DNA of 64,000 nt from Desulfoluna limicola (GTDB lineage: Bacteria; Desulfobacterota; Desulfobacteria; Desulfobacterales; Desulfolunaceae), in contig NZ_AP024488.1 in assembly GCF_021654575.1 (NCBI RefSeq), positions 3,433,501 to 3,497,500 on the forward strand, written 5' to 3'. The position numbers were made by a program, and so were the translations under genes. Shown here piece after piece: positions 43,336-51,625 of this stretch. How positions within the stretch are numbered: position 1 is the first letter of the stretch; every line of letters begins with the position of its first letter. The notes below the pieces were generated by a model. The model ran no database searches. It worked only from the letters and a program-made list of their open reading frames with translations, and was not told where the DNA came from.

Positions 43336-44169
43336 TCACGCCCCCCGATCGACATAATTGGGGCCGGCCACCATCAGGTTGTTGGGCATGACAGACTGGA
43401 TGGTCTCCATCTTGCTGCCAAAGAGAATGTCCCGGATCAGGCCATGGCCATAGGCCCCCAGGAGAAGGAGGCTGTCATGGGGCACTTCATAAAGATTCTC
43501 TTCAAATTTCCCGCCAAAGAAGAGAAGCCAGTCGTCCACGTAGCGCTCCATGTCGTCACCAAGGCCATTTTCTTTGATCACCTTCTCATAATCATCCCGG
43601 GTCCTGCTGCCCTCCACCTGGGTAAAGAGACGCACCTTCATGCCCGTCTTTCTGGCGATACGAAAGCCCAAGTGAAGGGCATTCACCGCATTGGTAGAGC
43701 CTCCGAAGAAAACCGTGACGCTGTTCCACTTCCGGAACGACGGGCTGGTGATAAGGACAGGAAAATGCGCCGACTGGATAATGCGCCGAACCCTCGACCC
43801 AATGTGGCCCAGCCCGATTTTGCTGGTGAGATCGCTGATGCTGCGGGGGCAACACATAAAATCAAAGTCTACGGGGATATCCGGCAGGGTGGATGCCGTA
43901 AAATTCTTCGGTTTGTAGAAGCCCGGATCAAGCCCTTCGGCCTCGGCAAGGGCCCTGGCATGTTTTTCTGCGGTTTCCGGAGCGGTCAGGTAGGACCCGT
44001 CAAGATCCACCTGCACCACATCTTTTTCAAAGTACATCAGAAACTTGGTGTGCTTGGGGACGTACACCACCGGCGCAACCCCCATGAGGGTGCAGAAATA
44101 GATGGACTGAAGAAAGGTTTCCCGTCCGGTGGGCGTGTTTCGAAAAATGTGAAAAAGTTGGGTATCCAT
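43336..44169 (-). CDS. Universal stress protein family protein
   Basis: A 277-residue, two-domain UspA-like protein. The C-terminal domain keeps the ATP-binding motif G-2x-G-9x-G-S in GAYGHGLIRDILFGSKMETI. The N-terminal domain is diverged, with an extended insert (FMCCPRSISDLTSKIGLGHI). It starts at ATG 44169, 16 bp after the stop of the CLC channel gene, so the two are co-transcribed. A regulatory link between stress nucleotides and the channel is plausible, since both USP and CBS domains bind adenine nucleotides; that is inference. Confidence 0.85.
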   Translation of the reverse strand: MDTQLFHIFRNTPTGRETFLQSIYFCTLMGVAPVVYVPKHTKFLMYFEKDVVQVDLDGSYLTAPETAEKHARALAEAEGLDPGFYKPKNFTASTLPDIPVDFDFMCCPRSISDLTSKIGLGHIGSRVRRIIQSAHFPVLITSPSFRKWNSVTVFFGGSTNAVNALHLGFRIARKTGMKVRLFTQVEGSRTRDDYEKVIKENGLGDDMERYVDDWLLFFGGKFEENLYEVPHDSLLLLGAYGHGLIRDILFGSKMETIQSVMPNNLMVAGPNYVDRGA

Positions 44170-44185
44170 AACTCTCCTGCCCTCA

Positions 44186-45913
44186 TTAAGGGTTGTCGGT
44201 GGTTTGCACCATCAGCTCTTTTCGGTATTTATCAAGAAGTGTCGCCTTGGAGATCATGCCCACAAAACGGCGATTCACCACCAGGGGCATGCTGAAAAGC
44301 CCTTCGGTGTCCATCGTATTCAACACAGTCGTCAGCTCATCCCCGTAGGAGATGAACTTCACGTTGCGATCCATGATCTGCTCCACCACCACGGCATCAT
44401 ACATGATGGTATCAAAAAGATAGGGTCGCACCTTATTCAGGTCCACCATTCCGAGGAAGGCCCTGTTTTCCGAATCCTCAACGGGGAAATGGTTGCGGGT
44501 CGACCTCTTCACCACCCCCACAAACTCCCGGAGGGTCATCTGGGGCGTCACAACGAGACAATCTTTTTCGATGAGTTCCCCGAGGGAGAGATCGTTAAGC
44601 ACACGGGCGTCGGTGCCGGGACGCAAAAGCTGGCCCCGGTCCACCAGATCTTTCATGTAAAAGGAGGCCGACTCAAAATAGTGGCAGATGGTGGTGGAGA
44701 CAGCGGAGACAACAATAAGAGGAAGGATCACCTCGTAGCCACCGGTGATCTGGACAATCAGAAAGATGGCGGTAAGGGGGGCCTGAAGGATTCCGGCGAT
44801 AAGCCCGGCCATCCCGAGAAGGGCGAAACACCCTTCGCCCACAAGGGGTATGGAGGGCCAAAGAAAGGTAACGCCGCGATAGAAGGCCAGGCCGGTAAAA
44901 CTCCCCACCACAAGGGAAGGGGCAAAAATACCACCGGAACCTCCCCAGCCAAGGGTCAGAGACGTGGCCAGAATCTTGGCAAAAATAGCGATGGCCGCCA
45001 ACTGAAAGGCACCACTGTAGGCCCCGACAATCATCTCGCGAATGGCATGGTAGCCTTCCCCTTGAACATCGGGAAAGACAAGCCCCAAAAGCCCCACCAA
45101 GCACCCGCCAATGGCCGCCCGCCCCCACTTGGGAAGCTTGACCCCGTCGGAGACGTGATGCATGGAGCGCAGGGCACGGGTCAGTAGAATTGAGAACAGT
45201 GCCGTCGCCAGACCAAGCCCTGCTGCGGCCACGGTGTCTGCCACGCCGATATCAAAGCCGCCGTGACTGAAGGCGATCTGGTTGCCGTTAAAAAAGCGGC
45301 TTACTTCGGTTCCCGCCACAGCCGCAATGGCCACAGGCACAATATTCACGGTGGACCACGACCCCAGAACCACCTCAAGCACAAAGACAAGGCCGGCAAT
45401 GGGGGCATTGAAAATGGAGGCGATGGCACCGGCGGCTCCGCAGCCCACAAGGGTCACCCGCTGGCGATCGTTGAGTTTAAACAGCTTGGCAATATTGGAA
45501 CCGATGGCCGCCCCGCTCATGACCACCGGAGCCTCAGGACCTGCCGAGCCACCACTTCCGATGGTCAGGCAACTGGAGATCAGGCGCGAAATACTGGAGC
45601 GCAAGCGAAGCAGCCCCCCATACCGGGAGACGGCATAGATCACCTCCGGCACACCGTGGCCGGCCCCCTCCTTCATCACATAATCCAGAAAAATGGCCGA
45701 AAGGGCCGCGCCAATCCCGGGGAGTATAAAGGCCCAGGGGTAATCCCTCAGGTGATGCATAAACTCAAGCATCGCCTCCAGGCTGTGGTTCAGGGCCAAC
45801 GCCGCCAAACCACTTGCAATTCCAACCACTGCACCCATAACCATCAAAATTAACCGATCATCCGGCTGAATACGCGGCAATTTTGACGGCAGCCTGCTTA
45901 GTCCTTTCAACAT
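44186..45913 (-). CDS. CLC-family chloride channel with CBS domains
   Basis: A 575-residue CLC protein: about 18 helices plus a C-terminal CBS pair (LVVTPQMTLREFVGVVKRST and ELTTVLNTMDTEGLFSMPLV). The selectivity motifs are GAGHGVPEV and GSGGSAGPEAPVV, and the gating glutamate is conserved in GPEAP. In FNAPIAGLVFVLEVV the second residue of the E. coli EE pair (Glu203, the proton glutamate) is Val, as in vertebrate channel members. ATG 45913 follows AGGGATC; a GTG at 45964 is less likely. It probably conducts chloride rather than exchanging it for protons. Confidence 0.88.
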   Translation of the reverse strand: MLKGLSRLPSKLPRIQPDDRLILMVMGAVVGIASGLAALALNHSLEAMLEFMHHLRDYPWAFILPGIGAALSAIFLDYVMKEGAGHGVPEVIYAVSRYGGLLRLRSSISRLISSCLTIGSGGSAGPEAPVVMSGAAIGSNIAKLFKLNDRQRVTLVGCGAAGAIASIFNAPIAGLVFVLEVVLGSWSTVNIVPVAIAAVAGTEVSRFFNGNQIAFSHGGFDIGVADTVAAAGLGLATALFSILLTRALRSMHHVSDGVKLPKWGRAAIGGCLVGLLGLVFPDVQGEGYHAIREMIVGAYSGAFQLAAIAIFAKILATSLTLGWGGSGGIFAPSLVVGSFTGLAFYRGVTFLWPSIPLVGEGCFALLGMAGLIAGILQAPLTAIFLIVQITGGYEVILPLIVVSAVSTTICHYFESASFYMKDLVDRGQLLRPGTDARVLNDLSLGELIEKDCLVVTPQMTLREFVGVVKRSTRNHFPVEDSENRAFLGMVDLNKVRPYLFDTIMYDAVVVEQIMDRNVKFISYGDELTTVLNTMDTEGLFSMPLVVNRRFVGMISKATLLDKYRKELMVQTTDNP

Positions 45914-46196
45914 GTTGAAAAGATCCCTAAATATTTTGGACGTGCCTTGACATGGGCAAAACACATTCCGGTGTCATGACGCAAAACGGCCCTGAAAACG
46001 CTCGACCCGGTCACTCCATCCCACCCCTTTCGGCGTTCACCAGGGGCGCCATGAAGTCTCCGGGTCAGGGGTCTTCCTGACTAAACCTTACCGATGCCGG
46101 CCGCAAACCGACACCGCCGGACTAACAGATTACCTACCCGTTGTAAAGGGGGCCACACGCCGCCCCTTGCCTGCCCCACCCTTCTATATTCTGACA

Positions 46197-46871
46197 TCAA
46201 AACCGCGTTTCAAACCCTGCAACCTTTTCCAGCAGGGACGCTTCGCTTGGAACCCCATCCAGAAAACGAAGAAAAGCAGGCTCACGCACACAAAAAGAAA
46301 TTTTTGACAACAGCTGAAGGTGGGTGCCCACATCGGGGCTCAACATCAAAAACAACACACGCACCGGCATGTCATCCACGGCACCGAAATCAACGGGGTG
46401 CTTTAAAAAGAAGGTTGTGATGGATGGGGCAGCACATGAGTCCATGGGCGTTCGGGGGTGAGGAAGGGCCACACCTCGCCCCACCCCTGTGGATGCGAGC
46501 TCTTCCCTCTCCAGGAGCAGGTGGTAAAGCGATTCCCGCCCGTCCTCCTCAATGCCCTTTACGGAGCCTGTCATGCCGCGAAGAATGGACGGAACGTCCG
46601 ATCCCTCAAGGTCGTAAACAACACCGCCACGGGCCAGGGCACCGGAAAGGGTCACCGCTTCCTGCGCCTCGCCAATCACGGAGGCGGGCTCTTCAAGAAC
46701 AAAGGACGTGTTGTGCTTTCCCGCCCAGCTTTTCAGGGTTGCATACCCAAAGGAGCACTCCATGCCACTCTTCTTCACCGGTATGCGCCCCTGTCGAATC
46801 CATCGTTCCAGGGTATCCCGCGGCAAATCAAGGGATTTGGCAAGCTCATCAAGTCTCAGTTTCATATCCAT
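46197..46871 (-). CDS. HTH domain fused to a PTS EIIA (PtsN-like) domain
   Basis: A 224-residue protein. The first 50 residues form a MerR/excisionase-like helix-turn-helix (LRLDELAKSLDLPRDTLERW-IRQGRIPV). The C-terminal 130 residues are a PTS EIIA type-2 domain with the phosphorylatable His138 in GVGRGVALPHPRTP. PtsN-like proteins report nitrogen/PTS status; the DNA-binding fusion suggests a phosphorylation-controlled regulator. No PTS HPr or EI gene is nearby. ATG 46871 (or 46865) is preferred to an in-frame start at 46910. A 10-bp palindrome lies about 75 bp upstream. Confidence 0.85.
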   Translation of the reverse strand: MDMKLRLDELAKSLDLPRDTLERWIRQGRIPVKKSGMECSFGYATLKSWAGKHNTSFVLEEPASVIGEAQEAVTLSGALARGGVVYDLEGSDVPSILRGMTGSVKGIEEDGRESLYHLLLEREELASTGVGRGVALPHPRTPMDSCAAPSITTFFLKHPVDFGAVDDMPVRVLFLMLSPDVGTHLQLLSKISFCVREPAFLRFLDGVPSEASLLEKVAGFETRF

Positions 46872-46944
46872 CACCACAAAAATCGTAAGAAAAAGGCCTT
46901 TCCGGCACAAAGGGCATTGAAACCCCCGCGATAGTTTGAAAACT

Positions 46945-46954
46945 TAGTATACTA
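46945..46954. promoter_or_regulatory. Short palindrome upstream of the HTH-EIIA gene
   Basis: TAGTATACTA is a perfect 10-bp palindrome, flanked by GATAG repeats on both sides (CGATAGTTTG and CCGATAG). It sits about 75 bp before the start of the HTH-EIIA gene and could be its operator. The A+T-rich sequence makes chance occurrence possible. Confidence 0.3.
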
Positions 46955-47102
46955 TCCGATAGAAATGGAGAGTTCAACCGCAATCGTGGCAACCGGGATT
47001 TCCGGGGAATGCAAAGCGGGAGCGTGGTTCAGGGGAGACAATGAAAAGCGAGGGAGATGAGTGAAAAAAAGGGGGAGGGGGAGAACAAAAAGCGCCTGCC
47101 GA

Positions 47103-47930
47103 TCAGCGATAAAGGCCGCCCCCTAAGGACCTGGCAATGTAGGTGCGTTCGTAAGTGATCTCCACACGCCTGTTTTTAGCCCGTCCCTCCGGGGTCATGT
47201 TGTCGGCAACCGGACGGTAATGGGCAAACCCCTGAGCCTTTAACTGGGTGGGATCAATGCCCATGGAGATAAGAAAGCGCACCACACTTGTGGCCCTGCC
47301 GGTGGAGAGCTCCCAATTGGAGTCTTCCCCCTGACTGTGCATCGGCATGGCGTCGGTGTGCCCGGAAACCGTGACAGGGTAATGAAACTGGGCAAGAACC
47401 ATGGCCACCTTCTCCATGATGATGCGGCCATCTTCAGAAAGGCGAGATTCACCGGGCCCGAAAATAACCATATCGGCAATGGTAATCACCGCACCGTCCT
47501 CGGTCTCTTCCACGCGGACCTGCCCACCCAACTTGTTGAACATGATCAGCTCACGGACATCGCTGACGATCTCCTCCATCTCCTTTTGGACCATCCCGCC
47601 CAGTTCATCCACGGCATGGTTCTGGGGCTCGCTGGAATCGCTGTCGGAATTCATCCGCAACCCCTCCCGAGTCCCGGTTTCAGGAACTTCCTGAACACCC
47701 AGTGCTGACTTCAATGATTGAACAAGCTCCTTGAAGGTCTCTTCCTGGATGGTACTCATGGCAAAAAGCAGAACAAAAAAGCACATGAGAAGCGTCACCA
47801 GATCGGCAAAGGTGGCCATCCATTCAGGTGCGCCACCCTTTTCGTCATCATCCCCCCCAATGGAGGCAGGAGGTTTCAGAGCAGGAACCGCTTCGTCGTC
47901 CATGGTACCGGAGTTGTTCTCATCAGCCAT
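47103..47930 (-). CDS. motB: Flagellar motor stator MotB/PomB
   Basis: A 275-residue stator subunit with one membrane helix (MATFADLVTLLMCFFVLLFA) bearing the ion-binding Asp43. The C-terminal OmpA-like peptidoglycan-binding domain has YPVTVSGHTDAMPMHSQGED, NWELSTGRATSVVRFL and GRAKNRRVEITYERT. The TFADLVTLLMCFFVLL pattern resembles sodium-driven PomB more than proton-driven MotB, so Na+ drive is possible. It starts 3 bp after motA ends. Confidence 0.93.
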   Translation of the reverse strand: MADENNSGTMDDEAVPALKPPASIGGDDDEKGGAPEWMATFADLVTLLMCFFVLLFAMSTIQEETFKELVQSLKSALGVQEVPETGTREGLRMNSDSDSSEPQNHAVDELGGMVQKEMEEIVSDVRELIMFNKLGGQVRVEETEDGAVITIADMVIFGPGESRLSEDGRIIMEKVAMVLAQFHYPVTVSGHTDAMPMHSQGEDSNWELSTGRATSVVRFLISMGIDPTQLKAQGFAHYRPVADNMTPEGRAKNRRVEITYERTYIARSLGGGLYR

Positions 47931-47933
47931 GAC

Positions 47934-48698
47934 CTACTCCTCTTTTGCAGCTTTGGCGCCACCCGTGAGATAGACGTTGAGCTTGTCTTCCATGAGCCTT
48001 GGGTGCTCTCCTTCGCGAATGGAGACAACCCCTTCGTAAAGCAGGGTCATGTTTATGATCTCCTCCTCACTGCGAAGCTTCAGCTTGTCCGACATGGGAA
48101 TAAAAAAGAGGTTGGCGAGAAGCGCTCCATAAAAGGTGGTAATCATGGCCACCGCCATTTTCGGTCCAATGGAGGACGGGTCATCAAGGTTGGCAAGCAT
48201 CTGCACCAAACCGATAAGGGTGCCCACCATTCCGAATGCAGGGGCATAGGCTCCCATGGAGGAGAGGACTGAATAACCGAGCTTGTGTTCCCGGGAGGTC
48301 AGCTCCATCTTTTTTTGCATCACAGCGGCGATATCCGAGGTCTTCACCCCGTCCACGGTCATTTGAAGCGCCGTTTTCAGGTAAGGGTCTTCGGTGCTGT
48401 TGATGTCGGCTTCGATGGAGAGAAGCCCACCTTTCCGTGCTTTGTTGGATATCTCAACGAGGATCTTGATGAGGTCTTCGGGTTTTTCGATCTTGAACAT
48501 GAAGACCTTGACGACGGTCTTGAAGACGCCGAGGAATTCCTTGAGGGGATAGGCAATCATGGCTGCGGCCACGGTACCGCCAACAACAATCATGACAGAC
48601 GGCAGGTTCCAGAACAGCATCAGGCTGCTGCCGAGGAGAATACACGCCACCGTGAAGCCAACACCTGAAATAACACCTATTAATGAAGCCAGATCCAT
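47934..48698 (-). CDS. motA: Flagellar motor stator MotA/PomA
   Basis: A 254-residue inner-membrane protein with four helices. The start MDLASLIGVISGVGFTVACI is PomA-like. The cytoplasmic loop is charged (EKPEDLIKILVEISNKARKG) and the last helices carry AFGMVGTLIGLVQMLANLDD and ATMITTFYGALLANLFFIP-like AVAMITTFYGALLANLFFIP. It pairs with the stator B subunit encoded 3 bp downstream and follows the response-regulator gene by 12 bp. Confidence 0.94.
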   Translation of the reverse strand: MDLASLIGVISGVGFTVACILLGSSLMLFWNLPSVMIVVGGTVAAAMIAYPLKEFLGVFKTVVKVFMFKIEKPEDLIKILVEISNKARKGGLLSIEADINSTEDPYLKTALQMTVDGVKTSDIAAVMQKKMELTSREHKLGYSVLSSMGAYAPAFGMVGTLIGLVQMLANLDDPSSIGPKMAVAMITTFYGALLANLFFIPMSDKLKLRSEEEIINMTLLYEGVVSIREGEHPRLMEDKLNVYLTGGAKAAKEE

Positions 48699-48710
48699 AT
48701 CTACACCAAC

Positions 48711-50054
48711 CTAACCCTTTATAAATACAGTCTCTTCCAGGGAATCAATCCGGTTGTAGCGTGCGATCTGCCTGATGTACTCTTCCGTCAGAATCGTGTT
48801 TTCCGGCAAAAGCATGGCGCCCTTAGCAGTAAAAATGGCTGAGGCAAGAACCATTCCTGGCTTCACATCAAACACACTTATCTCTACCTGGTCACCGGCT
48901 TCTGTTTCAGGCTTTCGTCCCAGACACTTTCGCAAACAGTGTACAACCTTGGGATCGAATCGCGTCCCTGCTTCTTCTTCCAGCCTGTCAAGACGATCTC
49001 CCTCGCTGCCACCCGCCGGCCATGCCAAGAGGTTTTCATAGGCATCGGCCACGGCAATGATCCGCGAGGCAAGGGGAATGGCCTCTTTTTTAACCCCCCG
49101 GGGTGTTCCGCTTCCGTCGAGATGCTCAAACAGATGCCGAACAATCCGTGCGGTCTCTTCGAGCCCCTCCACCTTGGCCAGCATTGCTGCAGCCCGGGCG
49201 GGGTGTTGGGACAGAAAATCGACTTCGGATTCAGTGTAATCCAGGGGGTTCTTCCCCGCCAGCGCATCCGAGACAAAAAGCAGTCCCAACTCATGGAGCC
49301 GTGAAGCTCGTTCCAGGGCCTGGAGGTTTTCACCCTCAACCCCCATCTCCTCTGCAATGGATACGGCCAGATGCGCCACATCTGCACCATGCCCCCTCTT
49401 GAATCCTGACCTTGCATCCAGCGCATGCACCAACATGCCGACACATGTATCCAGGGTTCGTGAGGCCAGGGCGCCCATGGCATCGGCCCGCTCCACCGCT
49501 TTTTGCCGCTCATCCACCAGAGAGGCCACCTGTTTTAAGGCACCCGAAAGGGCCTCCCGTTCGCCGGCGAGTTCTTCCTTGAGCTCTGCCAGCGTAGCCT
49601 CCATCGCATCACGGCTTTGGAGTTCGTCCTGTAAAAAATTATCGGCGCAGTCCGCCCTATCCTTTAGTCCTTTTATGCGCAGCAGGGTTCCGATCCGGGC
49701 AACAAGCTCATCGCGGGAAAAGGGTTTAACCAGATATTCATCGGCGCCGGCACCAAGGCCGGACACCACATCTGCAGGCTCCACGTCGATCCCCGAAACA
49801 AGCATAAAAATCACTTCTTTCAGCTCTTCGAACGCCCGAACCCGTCGGCAGAACTCCAGGCCATCCATACCGGGCATGGCCACATCACTGATGATGAGGT
49901 CCGGCTTGAATGCAAGGGCGATCTCCAATCCCTCTTCGGCATTTTCAGCCGTTTTCAGGACATAGCGCTCCCCCTCAAGAAACCGGGTATAGATCTGAAT
50001 CAGATCCTGATCATCATCCACATAAAGAATTTTTGCCGTATCCATGTTTTCCAT
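48711..50054 (-). CDS. Response regulator with degenerate HD-GYP domain
   Basis: A 447-residue protein: a receiver domain (ILYVDDDQDLIQIY, phospho-acceptor Asp in LIISDVAMPGMDG, Lys in YLVKPFS), a coiled coil, then an HD-GYP-like domain. Catalytic residues of c-di-GMP phosphodiesterases are changed: HDxGK is LHELG-L, the HHE pair is HLFEHLDGSG, and GYP is GTP. It probably senses rather than hydrolyses. A C-terminal module (VFDVKPGMVLASAIFTAKGA) is common in such regulators. It starts at ATG 50054 after GGAAGAG (or 50045) and heads the motA-motB operon. Confidence 0.9.
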   Translation of the reverse strand: MENMDTAKILYVDDDQDLIQIYTRFLEGERYVLKTAENAEEGLEIALAFKPDLIISDVAMPGMDGLEFCRRVRAFEELKEVIFMLVSGIDVEPADVVSGLGAGADEYLVKPFSRDELVARIGTLLRIKGLKDRADCADNFLQDELQSRDAMEATLAELKEELAGEREALSGALKQVASLVDERQKAVERADAMGALASRTLDTCVGMLVHALDARSGFKRGHGADVAHLAVSIAEEMGVEGENLQALERASRLHELGLLFVSDALAGKNPLDYTESEVDFLSQHPARAAAMLAKVEGLEETARIVRHLFEHLDGSGTPRGVKKEAIPLASRIIAVADAYENLLAWPAGGSEGDRLDRLEEEAGTRFDPKVVHCLRKCLGRKPETEAGDQVEISVFDVKPGMVLASAIFTAKGAMLLPENTILTEEYIRQIARYNRIDSLEETVFIKG

Positions 50055-50621
50055 CTCTTCCGCCTTTGTCCCGAAAAAAAATCGGGCACCCCCCCTTTAT
50101 TGCCTCGCCCCTGATGATCATCCGTTTCAGTATACAAACGATCTCTGCTCAAAAAATCCCTTCGCACTGACCTGCATTCCGTCAAGCGCACCAACCTTTA
50201 AGCGCAAAGCGCGGGTCACCCGGCCGTTCCTGCCCCTGCCTGAAAAACGCAGGGGAAACCGCTTCGTATACCCGACCTACTCCTGAATGCATCCATTTTG
50301 ATCGGCTGAAACCGTCACGAAGTTAAAGCCAATCTCTTTTTTTCTCTGTCAGGCATGCGTAACAGGCTGGACGCACCAGACAGTTAGTGTATAAATTACA
50401 GAGGATTAAACCAAGAACACATCATCTTCCCAAACAACCACAGAAAACGTCAAAGTCCCTCAATAAAAAACCTCCGGCGGCACTGCCGGAGGCCAAACGT
50501 TCATCAGGTATCACCGACCAGGGCCTTGTTTCTCTGCCAACCGAACAGACGCCATACGACCCAATTACCCTGAAACAGCTGAAGAAGCCCCCCTGAGACC
50601 TCGCCAGGCAGGAGCTCGCCC
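50055..50621. other. Intergenic region between motor operon and HD hydrolase gene
   Basis: A 567-bp stretch. The part near 50.05-50.3 kb should contain the promoter of the response regulator-motA-motB operon, but no convincing boxes were found. The right part carries a left-block fragment of the dispersed repeat that works as a terminator. A short plus-strand frame (50387-50596) is repeat-derived and not credible. Confidence 0.45.
50465..50492 (-). terminator. Repeat-derived intrinsic terminator
   Basis: Read on the minus strand, CCTCCGGC-AGTGCC-GCCGGAGG is an 8-bp perfect stem directly followed by TTTTTTATTG. It lies about 130 bp beyond the HD hydrolase stop. The hairpin is a left-block fragment of the dispersed element (GCCAAACGTTC continues it on the plus strand). 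Confidence 0.75.
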
Positions 50622-51173
50622 TCATTCCGAATACCCATTCAGCCACCAATCATCCCAGGCCCTGGCCAAGATGGCATCGGCCAATTGCCTGCCCGTATCG
50701 GTAACAAGACGTTCCATCACCACGGCAAGCCACTTGTCGGCTCCGTTATGCCCCGTATCGATAAGCGTCCGCAAATCAAGTACGAAGGCAAGCTGATCCG
50801 CATCCTTGGCAAGCTTTGACTCACGCGTTTCACATGCATTAAACTCTGCCACCAGCGCCTTGTATTCCTCTCCAAAGGGAAGCCCGCGGGCCTGATCGTC
50901 AATGGCACGTCCCTCGTCGGCACTGCAGTATTTTTTCTGGACATAGTTCAGGTCGCCCGTCCGGGCTTCAGGAAGGTCATGAAGCAAGCACATGGCCAGG
51001 AGTTTTCCGGCATCGACCTCCCGATCCATTCGGGACAAGGCAAAGGCAATGGTGGTAATCATGAAGGAGTGCTCGGCAACACTTTCCTTCCCACCCCCCA
51101 GAAAATGGTACCCGGAACGCGGGATACGCTTTAACATCCCCGCTTCAAATAAGAAATCCGCTATCTTTTCCAT
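50622..51173 (-). CDS. HD-domain hydrolase (YfbR/HDDC2-like)
   Basis: A 183-residue metal-dependent phosphohydrolase. The HD residues are visible: ESVAEHSFMITTIAFAL (first His), LLHDLPEARTGDLNYVQ (His-Asp) and AKDADQLAFVLDLRTLI (last Asp). This resembles 5'-deoxynucleotidases of the YfbR/HDDC2 type that hydrolyse dNMPs, though the physiological substrate is not certain. It is a single-gene unit with the start at 51173; the terminator is at 50465-50492. Confidence 0.87.
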   Translation of the reverse strand: MEKIADFLFEAGMLKRIPRSGYHFLGGGKESVAEHSFMITTIAFALSRMDREVDAGKLLAMCLLHDLPEARTGDLNYVQKKYCSADEGRAIDDQARGLPFGEEYKALVAEFNACETRESKLAKDADQLAFVLDLRTLIDTGHNGADKWLAVVMERLVTDTGRQLADAILARAWDDWWLNGYSE

Positions 51174-51490
51174 GGCCGTCCCACTCCTCTCGCATTCATA
51201 ATCATCGTTTAAGGCAACCCTTCATGACCCTTTACAGAGAACAGAAGAAACACCCCCGGAAACATTGACAAATCAAGCCAATACAGGGTATATCAGCTAA
51301 AGGTTTGCAGTGAATTACGTCGTACCCATCTTGGACGTCACCGTTTGACCCACCATATGCAGGGTTCTTTCGTTGCCACAACCCCAGATGTAAGGACTGA
51401 GCAACCACAACAGCGGTTCTGTTCCCCCTCCCGCTAGTCAGCCCTCTTTCCCCACGGCACGGCCTGATCCATCGGGAAAACCACCAAAAC

Positions 51491-51525
51491 ATACTGGAGT
51501 ACTATTCCAGTATTTTGTATTGACA
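51491..51525 (+). promoter_or_regulatory. Inverted repeat abutting a -35-like box
   Basis: ATACTGGA-GTACTAT-TCCAGTAT is a perfect 8-bp inverted repeat, followed by TTTTGTA and a perfect TTGACA at 51520-51525. The best -10 partners (ACATTA/CATTAA near 51545) are weak. It lies about 100 bp before the LysM gene and could be an operator or a hairpin. The rest of the 51174-51625 gap shows nothing else; a minus-strand frame at 51232-51492 was judged spurious. Confidence 0.4.
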
Positions 51526-51625
51526 CATTGATTAAAAAACCGGACATTAAAGAGTGACCTGCGGGCTTTACTTCAGCCCTAACCCGGTCTATTCACACCA
51601 CATCAACCATCATACCGGAGCGATT

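Noticed and set aside
44204..45853. Long plus-strand frames opposite the CLC gene
   Set aside because: The minus-strand CLC has all its family motifs; the antisense frames are His/Gly-rich shadows.
51232..51492. Minus-strand 86-codon frame
   Set aside because: It is Cys/Trp/Arg-rich, has no ribosome site and crosses the palindrome region.
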